A stretch of DNA of 64,000 bases, from contig NZ_VKAC01000017.1 in NCBI RefSeq assembly GCF_008041935.1, positions 25,961 through 89,960 on the forward strand. The letters are read 5' to 3'. The stretch comes from Quadrisphaera setariae (GTDB taxonomy: Bacteria; Actinomycetota; Actinomycetes; Actinomycetales; Quadrisphaeraceae). The notes under the pieces were generated by a model. The model worked only from the letters and a program-made list of their open reading frames with translations. It searched no databases and was not told where the DNA came from. The translations under genes were made by a program, and so were the position numbers. Positions 47,437-55,173 of this stretch are shown here, one piece after another. Position 1 is the first letter of the stretch, and each line of letters opens with the position of its first letter.

Positions 47437-48864
47437 TCACCGAGGGGTGGGGAGCCACGTGGGGGCCGAGGAGGTCAGCGCAGCCGACCACACCGGGGCG
47501 CCGAGCGGTCTGACGACCGTCACCGTGCCCTCGGGGGACGGCAGGTCCACGAGGTAGCGCTCCAGGTCCGAAGCCTTGAGACGCTCCCCGGCGCGCGCGG
47601 CTTCGGAGGAGACCTGCTGGCTGAGCAGCCACCTCGCCAGCCCGGCGAGCGACACGTGGGCGTGCCAGGTGCCGCCGGGGCCGGCCGGGCGGCGCAGGAC
47701 GAGGCCGCGCATCACCGCCGCTGCGAGCAGGTGGCCGGCGGCGTGGTCGAGGGCCTGCACGGGCAGGGCGCCCGGGGACCCGTCGGCGGCGCCGGTCATC
47801 ACGGCGACACCGCTGGCCGCCTGCACGATCGAGTCGAAGCCGCGCCGCTGCGCCCACGGTCCCTGGGTGCCCCAGGCCGACAGGGACGCCACCACGAGGT
47901 GCGGGTGGCGCTCGGCGAGCTCCTCCTCGCTGAGTCCCAGGCGGGCCAGGGCGCCGGGTCGGTACCCGTGCACGAGGGCGTCAGCGCCGGCGAGCAGCTC
48001 CTCCAGCCGCTCGCGCCCTGCGCCGGAGGCGATGTCGAGCTGCGCGAAGCGCTTGCCCGAGCCGGTCTCCAGCAGCTGGGCCCGGGGTTCGGGCAGGTGC
48101 GGCGGGTCCAGCCGGAGCACGTCGGCGCCCCACGCGGCCAGCGCGCGGGTCCCCGTCGGGCCGGCGATGACGCGCGTGAGGTCGAGCACGCGCGCTCCGC
48201 GCACACCCTGCGCCGGGTCACGTCCCGCCCGCTGGTCCAGCCGCGTGGCGGCTGCCGCGTCGTCGCTGCCGACGCGGCGCAGGTCCACCAGCGGCGCCCC
48301 GGCCAGCGCGGCACCCATGGGGGAGGCCGCCCACTCCTGGGGCGTGCGGACCGCAGCGACGACCCCGCCTCCCGCCACCACCTGCTCCTCCACGTCCAGC
48401 GCCAGGCGCTCGTGCAGCGCGGCGCGGACCGCGGCCGCCACGGCGCGCTCGTCGTCGCCGTCCGGCACGGCCAGCGCGTGCAGCAGCGCCGCGCGGTGGT
48501 GGGGGTAGTTGGCGTGCACGCGCACCCAGCCGTCGGCGGTGGGGAAGAACCGCGACAGCGGCGCGAAGCCCCCGGCCGCCGGCTGGCCGTCCAGGCGCAG
48601 GAGCGACTCGCTGGCGAAGTCGGCGGCCACGTGGCGGGCGTCCACCGCCAGCTGGCCGTCCGCCGGTGGCGCGGCGTCCACCTCCAGCGCAGCCCCGGCA
48701 GGTCCGACGGCGGCCAGCCGGTGCACGGTGGCCGACGCCACGGCCAGCGCCTCCACCGGCAGCGGGCTCACCAGACCCGTCGTCCCCCCGACGCGGACGG
48801 CTCGGAGGTCGGCGGGGTCTCCCCGCAGCTCCCTCCAGAGGACGTGCAGGAGACCACCGGACAC
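47437..48864 (-). CDS. Class III CoA-transferase (CaiB/BaiF), circularly permuted
   Basis: This 475-residue enzyme belongs to the CaiB/BaiF family, which moves CoA between acids. The element that normally starts the protein, RVLDLTRVIAGPTGTRALAAWGADV, appears only at residue 225, followed by KRFAQLDI, GADALVHGYRPGALARLGLS and LVVASLSAWGTQGPWAQRRGF. The likely catalytic Asp is D373 in QALDHAAGHLLAAAV. What is normally the C-terminal domain comes first (about 85-195: SRFFPTADGWVRVHANYPHH, AVRTPQEWAASPMG). GTG at 48864 was chosen because a CACCAT hexamer (48871-48876) ends 6 nt upstream. It follows the ATP-grasp gene by 13 nt. Confidence 0.8.
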   Translation of the reverse strand: MSGGLLHVLWRELRGDPADLRAVRVGGTTGLVSPLPVEALAVASATVHRLAAVGPAGAALEVDAAPPADGQLAVDARHVAADFASESLLRLDGQPAAGGFAPLSRFFPTADGWVRVHANYPHHRAALLHALAVPDGDDERAVAAAVRAALHERLALDVEEQVVAGGGVVAAVRTPQEWAASPMGAALAGAPLVDLRRVGSDDAAAATRLDQRAGRDPAQGVRGARVLDLTRVIAGPTGTRALAAWGADVLRLDPPHLPEPRAQLLETGSGKRFAQLDIASGAGRERLEELLAGADALVHGYRPGALARLGLSEEELAERHPHLVVASLSAWGTQGPWAQRRGFDSIVQAASGVAVMTGAADGSPGALPVQALDHAAGHLLAAAVMRGLVLRRPAGPGGTWHAHVSLAGLARWLLSQQVSSEAARAGERLKASDLERYLVDLPSPEGTVTVVRPLGAPVWSAALTSSAPTWLPTPR

Positions 48865-48877
48865 CCCGCCATGGTGC

Positions 48878-49807
48878 TCAGGCTGCGGTGCCGCGGCCAC
48901 CCGGGTCTGCCAGGCGCCGCACGACGGCGTCCGCGAGCCGCACGGCGGACCCCGGCGCGTGGTCGAGGAAGAGCGAGGGCTCCACCAGCTCCAGCTCCAG
49001 GACGCGCGGGGCGCCGTCGTCGTCGGGGAGCAGGTCGACCCGCGCGTAGAGCGCGGGCTCGGCACCGGCGGCGCGGGCGCGCCGGGCTGCCTCGGCCACC
49101 ACCGCCCTGCCGACCTCCACCTCGGCGGCCGACGGCTCCCGAGGGGCCATGTCCTCGTGCGCGAACAGCCCCTCCACCAGCCCTCCGCCCGCGGGCAGCA
49201 GCGCGGCCTTGCGCATCGCGTGGCTGAGCTCCCCGTCGAGGAAGACCAGCGCCGTCTCCCCGACGTCGTCGACGGCGGTGAGGTAGGGCTGCACGAGCAC
49301 GGAGCGGCCACCGGCGTGCACGGCAGCGACGTGCGCGCGGGACCGGGCCGCCTCGTGGGCCCCCAGTCGCAGCGTGTCGCGCGAGCCGGCTGAGACCGCC
49401 GGCTTCACCACGTGCTCGACGTCCAGGTACGGGTGGTCACCCTCGTCGCCGACCTCCACGAACGCGCTCGGCACCACGGGCAGGCCCGCCGCCTCGAGCT
49501 CGGCGAGGTAGTGCTTGTCGGTGGACCACTCCAGCAGCGGGAGCGGGTTGAGCAGCCGCGTCGCACCGGCCGCACGGGCCGCCCACGCGAGGAACTCCGC
49601 CCGGCGCGTCGCGTAGTCCCACGTGGACCGCACCACGGCGAGGTCGGGCGCGGACCAGTCGACGTCCTCGTCGTCCCACACGACCGGGCGAGCGTCCAGG
49701 CCGCGCTCGCGCAGCGCCGCCAGCAGGTGCTGGCCCTCCGGGTCGAGGTCGGGCACCTCCGAGCAGGTCACGAGGGCGACGGAGGGGGCGGTGGAGCGGG
49801 CGTTCAC
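48878..49807 (-). CDS. ATP-grasp family ligase, substrate unknown
   Basis: This 309-residue glutathione-synthetase-like ATP-grasp protein has an N-terminal pre-ATP-grasp domain (SVALVTCSEVPDLDPEGQHL, VVWDDEDVDWSAPDLAVVRSTWDY), then the lid and phosphate loop (VVKPAVSAGSRDTLRLG, about 130-146), VLVQPYLTAVDDVGETALVFLDG, and the Mg ligands in ALYARVDLLPDDDGAPRVLELELVEPSLFL. It should join a carboxylate to an amine or thiol through an acyl-phosphate. GTG at 49807 was preferred over ATG at 49819 because GATGAT ends 7 nt before it. Close relatives are annotated only as ATP-grasp or RimK-like proteins. Confidence 0.82.
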   Translation of the reverse strand: MNARSTAPSVALVTCSEVPDLDPEGQHLLAALRERGLDARPVVWDDEDVDWSAPDLAVVRSTWDYATRRAEFLAWAARAAGATRLLNPLPLLEWSTDKHYLAELEAAGLPVVPSAFVEVGDEGDHPYLDVEHVVKPAVSAGSRDTLRLGAHEAARSRAHVAAVHAGGRSVLVQPYLTAVDDVGETALVFLDGELSHAMRKAALLPAGGGLVEGLFAHEDMAPREPSAAEVEVGRAVVAEAARRARAAGAEPALYARVDLLPDDDGAPRVLELELVEPSLFLDHAPGSAVRLADAVVRRLADPGGRGTAA

Positions 49808-49861
49808 GGGGCAGATCATCCCCGAGCCGCCGCCGCGGACCTCACAGGGTCGTCAGGTCGC

Positions 49862-50749
49862 TCACAGGGCCACGGTGCCGCTGACCCCGACGACGGTCGC
49901 CCCGCCCACCCAGACGCGCTCGCCCTCCCTGGCCACGCGCACGCGTCCCCGCCGCGCGAGCGCCGTGCCCTGCGAGGCGGTGTAGGCGTCCGGCAGCCGC
50001 ACGGAGGCCGCCCCGGAGGTCAGCCACTGGCCGACGCCCGCGTTGAGGCTGCCGGTCACGGGGTCCTCCCACCAGGTGCCGTCCTCGCGGACGAAGGCTC
50101 GCACCTCCACCGCCGCGCCGTCGGGGCCGGCGCCCTCGGGGTGCAGGCCCACCAGGCCGACGTCAGCGGGACCGCTGTCCGAGCCGGCGACAGGGACGGC
50201 GGCCAGCACGGCCGCGGCGTCGGCCAGCAGCAGCGCCACCCAGCCCGGGCCGTTGTCCACCCAGGCGGCGTCGAGCACGTCATCGGCGCGCACGCCCACC
50301 GAGGACGCGGCCGCCAGCAGGTCGGCGGGGTCCACCGGGCCGCTGCGCACCAGCGGAGGTGCCTCGAAGGCGAGCAGCTCCCCGCCGTCGTCGTCAGCGG
50401 GGGAGCGCCGGACGGTCACCAGCCCCGCTCCGCACTCCTGCACCACCACGCCCTCGCGCTGCGGGACGCCGCCGGCCTCCAGCCACGAGCGCGCGGAGCC
50501 GAGCGTGGGGTGGCCGGCGAACGGCAGCTCGCGTCCGGGCGTGAAGATGCGCACCCGGTAGTCGGCACCGGCAGCGGCCGCCTCCGGCGTGGGAGCGAGC
50601 AGGAAGGTGGTCTCTGACAGCTGGGTCCAGCGGGCGAAGGCGCGCAGGGCGTCGTCGTCGAGCCCTTCGGCGTCGTGGACGACGGCGACGGCGTTGCCGC
50701 GGGTGAGCTGGTCGGTGAAGACGTCGACCTGCGTGAAGCGCCTGCTCAC
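49862..50749 (-). CDS. PhzF-family isomerase/epimerase
   Basis: This 295-residue protein has the two-lobed diaminopimelate-epimerase fold with no cysteine pair. It starts RRFTQVDVFTDQLTRGNAVAV, the family opening. The catalytic glutamate is E46 in QLSETTFLL, followed by RVRIFTPGRELPFAGHPTLGSA and the C-lobe EDPVTGSLNAGVGQWL. PhzF isomerises trans-2,3-dihydro-3-hydroxyanthranilate in phenazine makers, but most members have other, unknown substrates and no phenazine genes are nearby. It starts 17 nt after the deazaflavin-type gene and the ATP-grasp gene follows after 54 nt. Confidence 0.87.
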   Translation of the reverse strand: MSRRFTQVDVFTDQLTRGNAVAVVHDAEGLDDDALRAFARWTQLSETTFLLAPTPEAAAAGADYRVRIFTPGRELPFAGHPTLGSARSWLEAGGVPQREGVVVQECGAGLVTVRRSPADDDGGELLAFEAPPLVRSGPVDPADLLAAASSVGVRADDVLDAAWVDNGPGWVALLLADAAAVLAAVPVAGSDSGPADVGLVGLHPEGAGPDGAAVEVRAFVREDGTWWEDPVTGSLNAGVGQWLTSGAASVRLPDAYTASQGTALARRGRVRVAREGERVWVGGATVVGVSGTVAL

Positions 50750-50766
50750 GGGGTGGGCCGGCCGGG

Positions 50767-51189
50767 TCAGCGGGGCTCGAGCAGCAGCACGGGGATGACC
50801 CGCGGGGCGGCCTTGGCCTCGTAGTCGGCGAAGCCGGGGGAGCGGCGCTTCTGCTCCTCCCACACGGTGTCGCGCTCCTCGCCGTGCAGCTCGCGGGCGC
50901 GCACGGCGACCTCGGCGCCGCGGTGCTCGGCGCCGACCTCGGCGGTGGTGTCGGGGGAGGCCAGGAGGTTGGCGTACCACTCGGGGTGGGTGGGGGCGCC
51001 CGCCTTGGAGGCGAAGACCGCGAAGGCCTCACCCACCTGCTGGAACACCAGCGGCGCGACGTGCTCGGTGCCGGTGCGGCGGCCGCGGTGGTGCACGAGG
51101 ATCATCGGCGCCCCCTCGAAGGGCGGGCCGACGCGACCCTCGTTCTCGCGGAACTCCCGGATGACGCGCGTGTTGAAGTCCTCGGCCAC
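50767..51189 (-). CDS. Nitroreductase-family deazaflavin (F420)-dependent oxidoreductase
   Basis: This 140-residue split-barrel protein is of the Ddn/FDOR group: NTRVIREFRENEGRVGPPFEG, MILVHHRGRRTGTEHVAPLVF, FAVFASKAGAPTHPEWYANL and VRARELHGEERDTVWEEQKRR. The KxGxPxHPxWYxNL motif is the F420-binding signature of mycobacterial Ddn. It probably uses F420H2 to reduce quinones or other conjugated molecules. GTG at 51189 was chosen since CATGCT (51196-51201, minus strand) ends 6 nt upstream. A start 9 codons earlier is possible but lacks homologue-like sequence. Confidence 0.87.
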   Translation of the reverse strand: MAEDFNTRVIREFRENEGRVGPPFEGAPMILVHHRGRRTGTEHVAPLVFQQVGEAFAVFASKAGAPTHPEWYANLLASPDTTAEVGAEHRGAEVAVRARELHGEERDTVWEEQKRRSPGFADYEAKAAPRVIPVLLLEPR

Positions 51190-51225
51190 GGTGCCAGCAT
51201 GCCCCACGCACCTCACCGGCGACCA

Positions 51226-51279
51226 CGACGACCGGGGGAGCCGCGCCCGCCGAGGCGTGCGCCGCTCCCCCGGTCGTCG
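51226..51279 (-). terminator. Large perfect hairpin downstream of fadB
   Basis: The arms CGACGACCGGGGGAGC (51226-51241) and GCTCCCCCGGTCGTCG (51264-51279) pair over 16 bp without mismatch around a 22-nt GC-rich loop. It begins 10 nt after the fadB stop and separates that operon from the deazaflavin-type gene. Confidence 0.75.
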
Positions 51280-51288
51280 AGGGGGGCG

Positions 51289-53517
51289 TCAGGCCGGGAC
51301 GGAGGCGACGCCGCGCGGCAGGAACCGCTGACCGGTGACGCGCTCGGACACCCCGGACCTGTCGAGCAGCGGCAGGATCCCGCCGAGGTGCGCGGGCCAG
51401 CCCGCGCCCAGCTGCAGGCACAGGTCGATGTCGCGCGGGTCGGAGACCACGCCCTCGTCGAGCATGCGCCGCGCCTCGTCGGCGAGGGCCTCGAGCACGC
51501 GGTCGCGCACCTGCTCCTCGGTGGAGGGGCTGTCGCCGAGCACCAGCACGCCGCGGGCGGCCTCGGTGGTCGTGCGCGTGCCCTTCTCGTAGACACCGGG
51601 CAGCCCGGCCTCGACGATGCGCCGCAGGTTGGCCGAGACCGGGAACCGCTCCGGGAACGCCGCGTGCAGCGACTCCGCCACGTGCAGCGCGACCGCAGGA
51701 CCGACCAGGCCGAGCAGCTCGAAGTTGCTCATCGGCAGGCCGAGGGAGTCGAGCGCGGCCTCGGCCACCTCCACCGGCGTCCCCTCGTCGACGACGACGC
51801 TGGCCTCGCTCATGAACCGCGTGAGCAGCCGGTTCACCACGAAGGCGGGCGCGTCCTGCACGAGCACGCACGACTTGCGCAGACCCTTGCCCACGGCGAA
51901 GGCGGTGGCCAGCGTGACGTCGTCCGTCGGCGTCTCGCCCGTGGTGCGCACGACCTCCACCAGCGGCATGACGGCCACGGGGTTGAAGAAGTGGAAGCCC
52001 ACGAGGCGCTCGGGGTGCTCCAGCACCGACGCCATGGCGGTCACCGACAGCGAGGAGGTGTTGGTCATGAGCACGCAGTCCTCCCTGACGACGCGCTCCA
52101 CCTCCCGGAAGACCTGCTGCTTGACGGACAGCTCCTCGAAGACCGCCTCGATGACGAGGTCGGCGTCCCCGAACGCCACCGCGCTGTCGGTCGTGCCGGT
52201 GACGTTCGCCGTCAGCCGCTGCGCCGCGCCGTCGGAGAGGCGCCCCTTCTCGCGGAGCTTCGCGATCTCGCCGTGCACCCACGCCACGCCCTTGGCCACG
52301 CGGGCCTCGTCGAGGTCGGTGAGCACGACGGGCACCTTGAGCTGCCGCGCGAACACCAGCGCGAGCTGGCTGGCCATGAGCCCGGCGCCCACCACGCCGA
52401 CCTTGCCGACAGGCCGCGCGAGCTTCGGGTCGGGCGCACCGGCGGGCTTCTTGGCCCGGCGCTGCACGAGGTCGAAGGAGTACACGCCGGAGCGGAACTC
52501 GTCGGTCATGATCAGCTCGGCGAGGGCGTCGTCCTCGGCGGCGAACGCCGCGTCCCGTCCCTGCGGCCCGACGTCGGTGCGGGCGCGGGCCAGCAGCTCC
52601 AGCGCCTTGTACGGCGCGGGCGCCGCTCCGTGGAGCTTCGCGTCCACGGCGCCGCGGGTGGCGGCGAGCACGCCGTCCCACAGCCGCTGGTCGCGGCTGA
52701 CCTCGGGACGGTCGACGACGACGTCGCCGTCGAGCACGCGCGCCGCCCACCGCAGCGACTCCTCGAGGAAGTCGGGGGAGTCGAGGACGACGTCGACCAC
52801 GCCCAGCTCGAGCGCCTGCTGCGCGGTGAGCGTCTTGTGCGACGCCGGGTTGGCGATGACCACCTGCACCGCCTTCTCGATGCCGACGAGCGCCGGCAGC
52901 AGGTGCGTGCCGCCCCAGCCGGGCACCAGGCCGAGGGCGACCTCGGGCAGCGCCAGCCCGCGGGCCACGGAGGAGGCGGTGCGGTAGGTGCACTGCAGCG
53001 CCACCTCGAGGCCCCCGCCCATGGCGGGGCCGTTGACGAACGCGAAGGACGGCACGTCCATCTCGCCGAGGCGGCGGAGCTGGTCGTGGCCGTGCTTCGC
53101 GACGGCGCGCGCCGCGGCGGGGGAGCTGATGCGGGCGACGTCCTTGAGGTCGGCGCCGACGGCGAAGACGAACGGCTTGCCGGTGATGGCCACGGCCTTC
53201 ACCGCGCCCTCGCGCACCCGTGCCTCGACGGCGTCGAGGGTGTCGCGCAGCTTCAACAGCCCCGCGGGGCCCAGCGTGGTCGGGCGGCGGTGGTCCTCGG
53301 GGTCGTCGGGGGAGTTGTCCATCGTGATGAGCGCGAGGGAGCCCTCCAGGCCCGGGCGGAGGGCCGCGAGCGGCACCTCCTGCCACGGGAAGGACGTCAC
53401 GCGCTCGGACCCGTTCGGGTCGACCAGGTCCTCAGGGCGGACCACGCCCACGGTGCCGGCGGCGCCCTGGTCGAGGCGGGCCTGCTCGGGTGCTCCCTGC
53501 ACGGTCTGCTCGCTCAC
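51289..53517 (-). CDS. fadB: Fatty acid oxidation complex alpha subunit (enoyl-CoA hydratase / 3-hydroxyacyl-CoA dehydrogenase)
   Basis: This 742-residue bifunctional enzyme has an N-terminal crotonase domain (about 50-310) with both catalytic glutamates in GPAMGGGLEVALQ and LPEVALGLVPGWGG. The dehydrogenase domain follows (from about 375): the NAD loop GVVGAGLMASQLA, then TNTSSLSVTAMASVLEHPER and the catalytic His in VGFHFFNPVAVMPLVEVV. Two C-terminal 3HCDH domains include NRLLTRFMSEASVVVDEG. It hydrates enoyl-CoA and oxidises the product during beta-oxidation with FadA. GTG at 53517 overlaps the fadA stop (GTGA). It ends at the 16-bp hairpin. Confidence 0.93.
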   Translation of the reverse strand: MSEQTVQGAPEQARLDQGAAGTVGVVRPEDLVDPNGSERVTSFPWQEVPLAALRPGLEGSLALITMDNSPDDPEDHRRPTTLGPAGLLKLRDTLDAVEARVREGAVKAVAITGKPFVFAVGADLKDVARISSPAAARAVAKHGHDQLRRLGEMDVPSFAFVNGPAMGGGLEVALQCTYRTASSVARGLALPEVALGLVPGWGGTHLLPALVGIEKAVQVVIANPASHKTLTAQQALELGVVDVVLDSPDFLEESLRWAARVLDGDVVVDRPEVSRDQRLWDGVLAATRGAVDAKLHGAAPAPYKALELLARARTDVGPQGRDAAFAAEDDALAELIMTDEFRSGVYSFDLVQRRAKKPAGAPDPKLARPVGKVGVVGAGLMASQLALVFARQLKVPVVLTDLDEARVAKGVAWVHGEIAKLREKGRLSDGAAQRLTANVTGTTDSAVAFGDADLVIEAVFEELSVKQQVFREVERVVREDCVLMTNTSSLSVTAMASVLEHPERLVGFHFFNPVAVMPLVEVVRTTGETPTDDVTLATAFAVGKGLRKSCVLVQDAPAFVVNRLLTRFMSEASVVVDEGTPVEVAEAALDSLGLPMSNFELLGLVGPAVALHVAESLHAAFPERFPVSANLRRIVEAGLPGVYEKGTRTTTEAARGVLVLGDSPSTEEQVRDRVLEALADEARRMLDEGVVSDPRDIDLCLQLGAGWPAHLGGILPLLDRSGVSERVTGQRFLPRGVASVPA

Positions 53518-54734
53518 GCCGACTGCTCCTCGCCCTTGCTCGATCCGTCGAAGTGCGGGTTCTCCCACAGCACCGCACCGCCCTGGCCCAGGCCCACGCA
53601 CATCGCGGTCAGCCCGAACCGGACGTCGGGCCGCTGGGCGAACTGCCGCGCCAGCTGCGTCATGAGCCGCACGCCCGAGCTGGCCAGCGGGTGGCCCACG
53701 GCGATGGCGCCGCCCCACGGGTTGACGCGCTCGTCGTCGTCGGCGATGCCGAAGTGGTCGGTGAAGGCCAGCACCTGCACGGCGAAGGCCTCGTTGAGCT
53801 CGAACAGGCCGATGTCGTCGATGCTCAGGCCGGTCTTGGCCAGCAGCTTCTCCGTGGCGGGCACCGGGCCGATGCCCATGACCGCCGGGTCGACGCCGGC
53901 GAACGCGAAGCCCGCCATCCGCATCGCCACCGGCAGGTCCAGCTCGGCGGCGGTCTCGCCGGAGGCGAGCAGGCACATCGTGGCGCCGTCGTTGAGGCCG
54001 GCGGCGTTGCCGGCGGTCACGCGCCCGTGGGGGCGGAAGGGGGTCTTCAGGCCCGCGAGCTGCTCCACGGTGGTGCCGGGGCGGGGCGGCTCGTCGGCCG
54101 TCGCCAGGCCCCAGCCGCGCTCGGCGTGGCGCGTGGCCACCGGCACGAGGTCGGGCTGGACGTCCCCGCGCTGGTAGGCGGCGGCCAGCTTGGCCTGCGA
54201 GCCCGCGGCGAAGGCGTCGGCGCGCTCGCGGGTCAGGTGCGGGTAGCGGTCGTGGATGTTCTCGGCGGTGCGGCCCATGACCAGGGCGTCGCCGTCGACG
54301 ACCCTGTCGGCCACGAAGCGGGGGTTGGGGGCGAAGCTCGCCCCGAGCGGGTGGCGGCCCATGTGCTCGACGCCGCCGGCGAGCACCGCGTCGTAGGCGC
54401 CGGCCGCGATGCCCGACGCCGTCGTCGTCACCGCGGTCATGGCTCCCGCGCACATCCTGTCGATGGCGAACCCGGGCACGGACTGCGGCAGGCCCGCCAG
54501 CATGCCGGCGCTGCGGCCGAGCGTGAGGCCCTGGTCGCCCTCCTGCGTGGTGGCGGCGACGGCCACCTCGTCGATGCGCTCCGGCGGCAGGGACGGGTTG
54601 CGCCGGAGGATCTCGCGCAGCAGCCGGACGACCATGTCGTCGGCGCGCGTCTGCGCGTACATCCCCTTCTCGCCTGCCCTGCCGAACGGCGTGCGCACAC
54701 CGTCCACGAACACCACGTCGCGCCCTGAGAGCAC
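53514..54734 (-). CDS. fadA: Acetyl-CoA acyltransferase (3-ketoacyl-CoA thiolase)
   Basis: This 406-residue thiolase has VDGVRTPFGRAG at the start, the nucleophile C95 in DRMCAGAMTAV (many thiolases have C-A-S-G instead), NDGATMCLLASGE, the His of GHPLASSGVRL and the acid/base Cys in CVGLGQGGAV. It cleaves 3-ketoacyl-CoA to acetyl-CoA in beta-oxidation. GTG at 54734 was chosen because GAGGAGG lies 6 nt upstream and the protein then begins MLSGRDVVFVDG. A longer frame upstream runs through the GGTAC operator region and is not coding. It is first in the fadA-fadB operon. Confidence 0.93.
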   Translation of the reverse strand: MLSGRDVVFVDGVRTPFGRAGEKGMYAQTRADDMVVRLLREILRRNPSLPPERIDEVAVAATTQEGDQGLTLGRSAGMLAGLPQSVPGFAIDRMCAGAMTAVTTTASGIAAGAYDAVLAGGVEHMGRHPLGASFAPNPRFVADRVVDGDALVMGRTAENIHDRYPHLTRERADAFAAGSQAKLAAAYQRGDVQPDLVPVATRHAERGWGLATADEPPRPGTTVEQLAGLKTPFRPHGRVTAGNAAGLNDGATMCLLASGETAAELDLPVAMRMAGFAFAGVDPAVMGIGPVPATEKLLAKTGLSIDDIGLFELNEAFAVQVLAFTDHFGIADDDERVNPWGGAIAVGHPLASSGVRLMTQLARQFAQRPDVRFGLTAMCVGLGQGGAVLWENPHFDGSSKGEEQSA

Positions 54735-55012
54735 GCGGACCTCCTCGTCGATGGACCACCTGTGCGGTACGAGAGGTACACGGTACTCGCGGTACCGGGT
54801 TCTGGCCACTGCCCTCTGGGGGTCAGGACCCCGTCAAGAGCTGGCCAGGGCGGCGTCCGGGTCCCGTCTGGACCGTCGCCCGCGTCGTCGCGGGGGCGCA
54901 CGGTGGGGCAGTGCTCCCGATACCGCCACAGCCCGCCCCCCACGGCGAGGTGCGCTCCGCCGCAGGTCACGTCCAGGGCCATCAGTGGCCTGCGTGCGGG
55001 TGCCAGCTGTGC
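54735..55012. other. Intergenic region upstream of fadA
   Basis: Apart from the GGTAC operator this stretch shows no gene with coding-like third positions on either strand. It presumably holds the fadA promoter; I cannot pick the -10 or -35 with confidence because the operator overlaps the area where they should be. Confidence 0.45.
54765..54797. promoter_or_regulatory. Tandem GGTAC operator upstream of fadA
   Basis: Two inverted repeats with a 16-bp period lie 31-63 bp before the fadA start: CGGTAC-GAGAG-GTACAC (54765-54781, imperfect) and CGGTAC-TCGCG-GTACCG (54781-54797, perfect 6-bp arms). GGTAC thus occurs four times in 30 bp. This layout suits one or two dimers of a TetR- or GntR-type repressor over the promoter. 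No such regulator gene is adjacent. Confidence 0.65.
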
Positions 55013-55114
55013 ATGGACGCCTTCATCTGCCCGGTCGCGGTGACCCGGGTCGTGCGCGCGCTCGTCCTGGCCGCGGCGCTGGGCGTCGTGGCGGTCGTGG
55101 TGGGGCCGCAGTGA
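55013..55114 (+). CDS. Candidate small single-span membrane protein, 33 residues
   Basis: The frame from ATG 55013 reads MDAFICPVAVTRVVRALVLA and continues with a hydrophobic helix to the stop at 55112-55114. Every third codon position after the ATG is G or C, as in real genes here, whereas codons upstream of the ATG are mixed. The protein would be one membrane helix with a short cytoplasmic start holding one Cys. Upstream in the same frame lies a Cys-rich stretch (CGCQLC), so the start could be earlier. I see no ribosome-binding site. It is a weak candidate. Confidence 0.3.
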   Translation: MDAFICPVAVTRVVRALVLAAALGVVAVVVGPQ

Positions 55115-55173
55115 CCACCTCTGCCCACAGCGCCTCGAACGGCCCGCCCCTGCGGCCGGCCGGTCGGCGCCTG

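Noticed and set aside
49862..50749. Phenazine biosynthesis locus because of the PhzF homologue
   Set aside because: No other phz gene is near, and most PhzF-family proteins are not phenazine enzymes.
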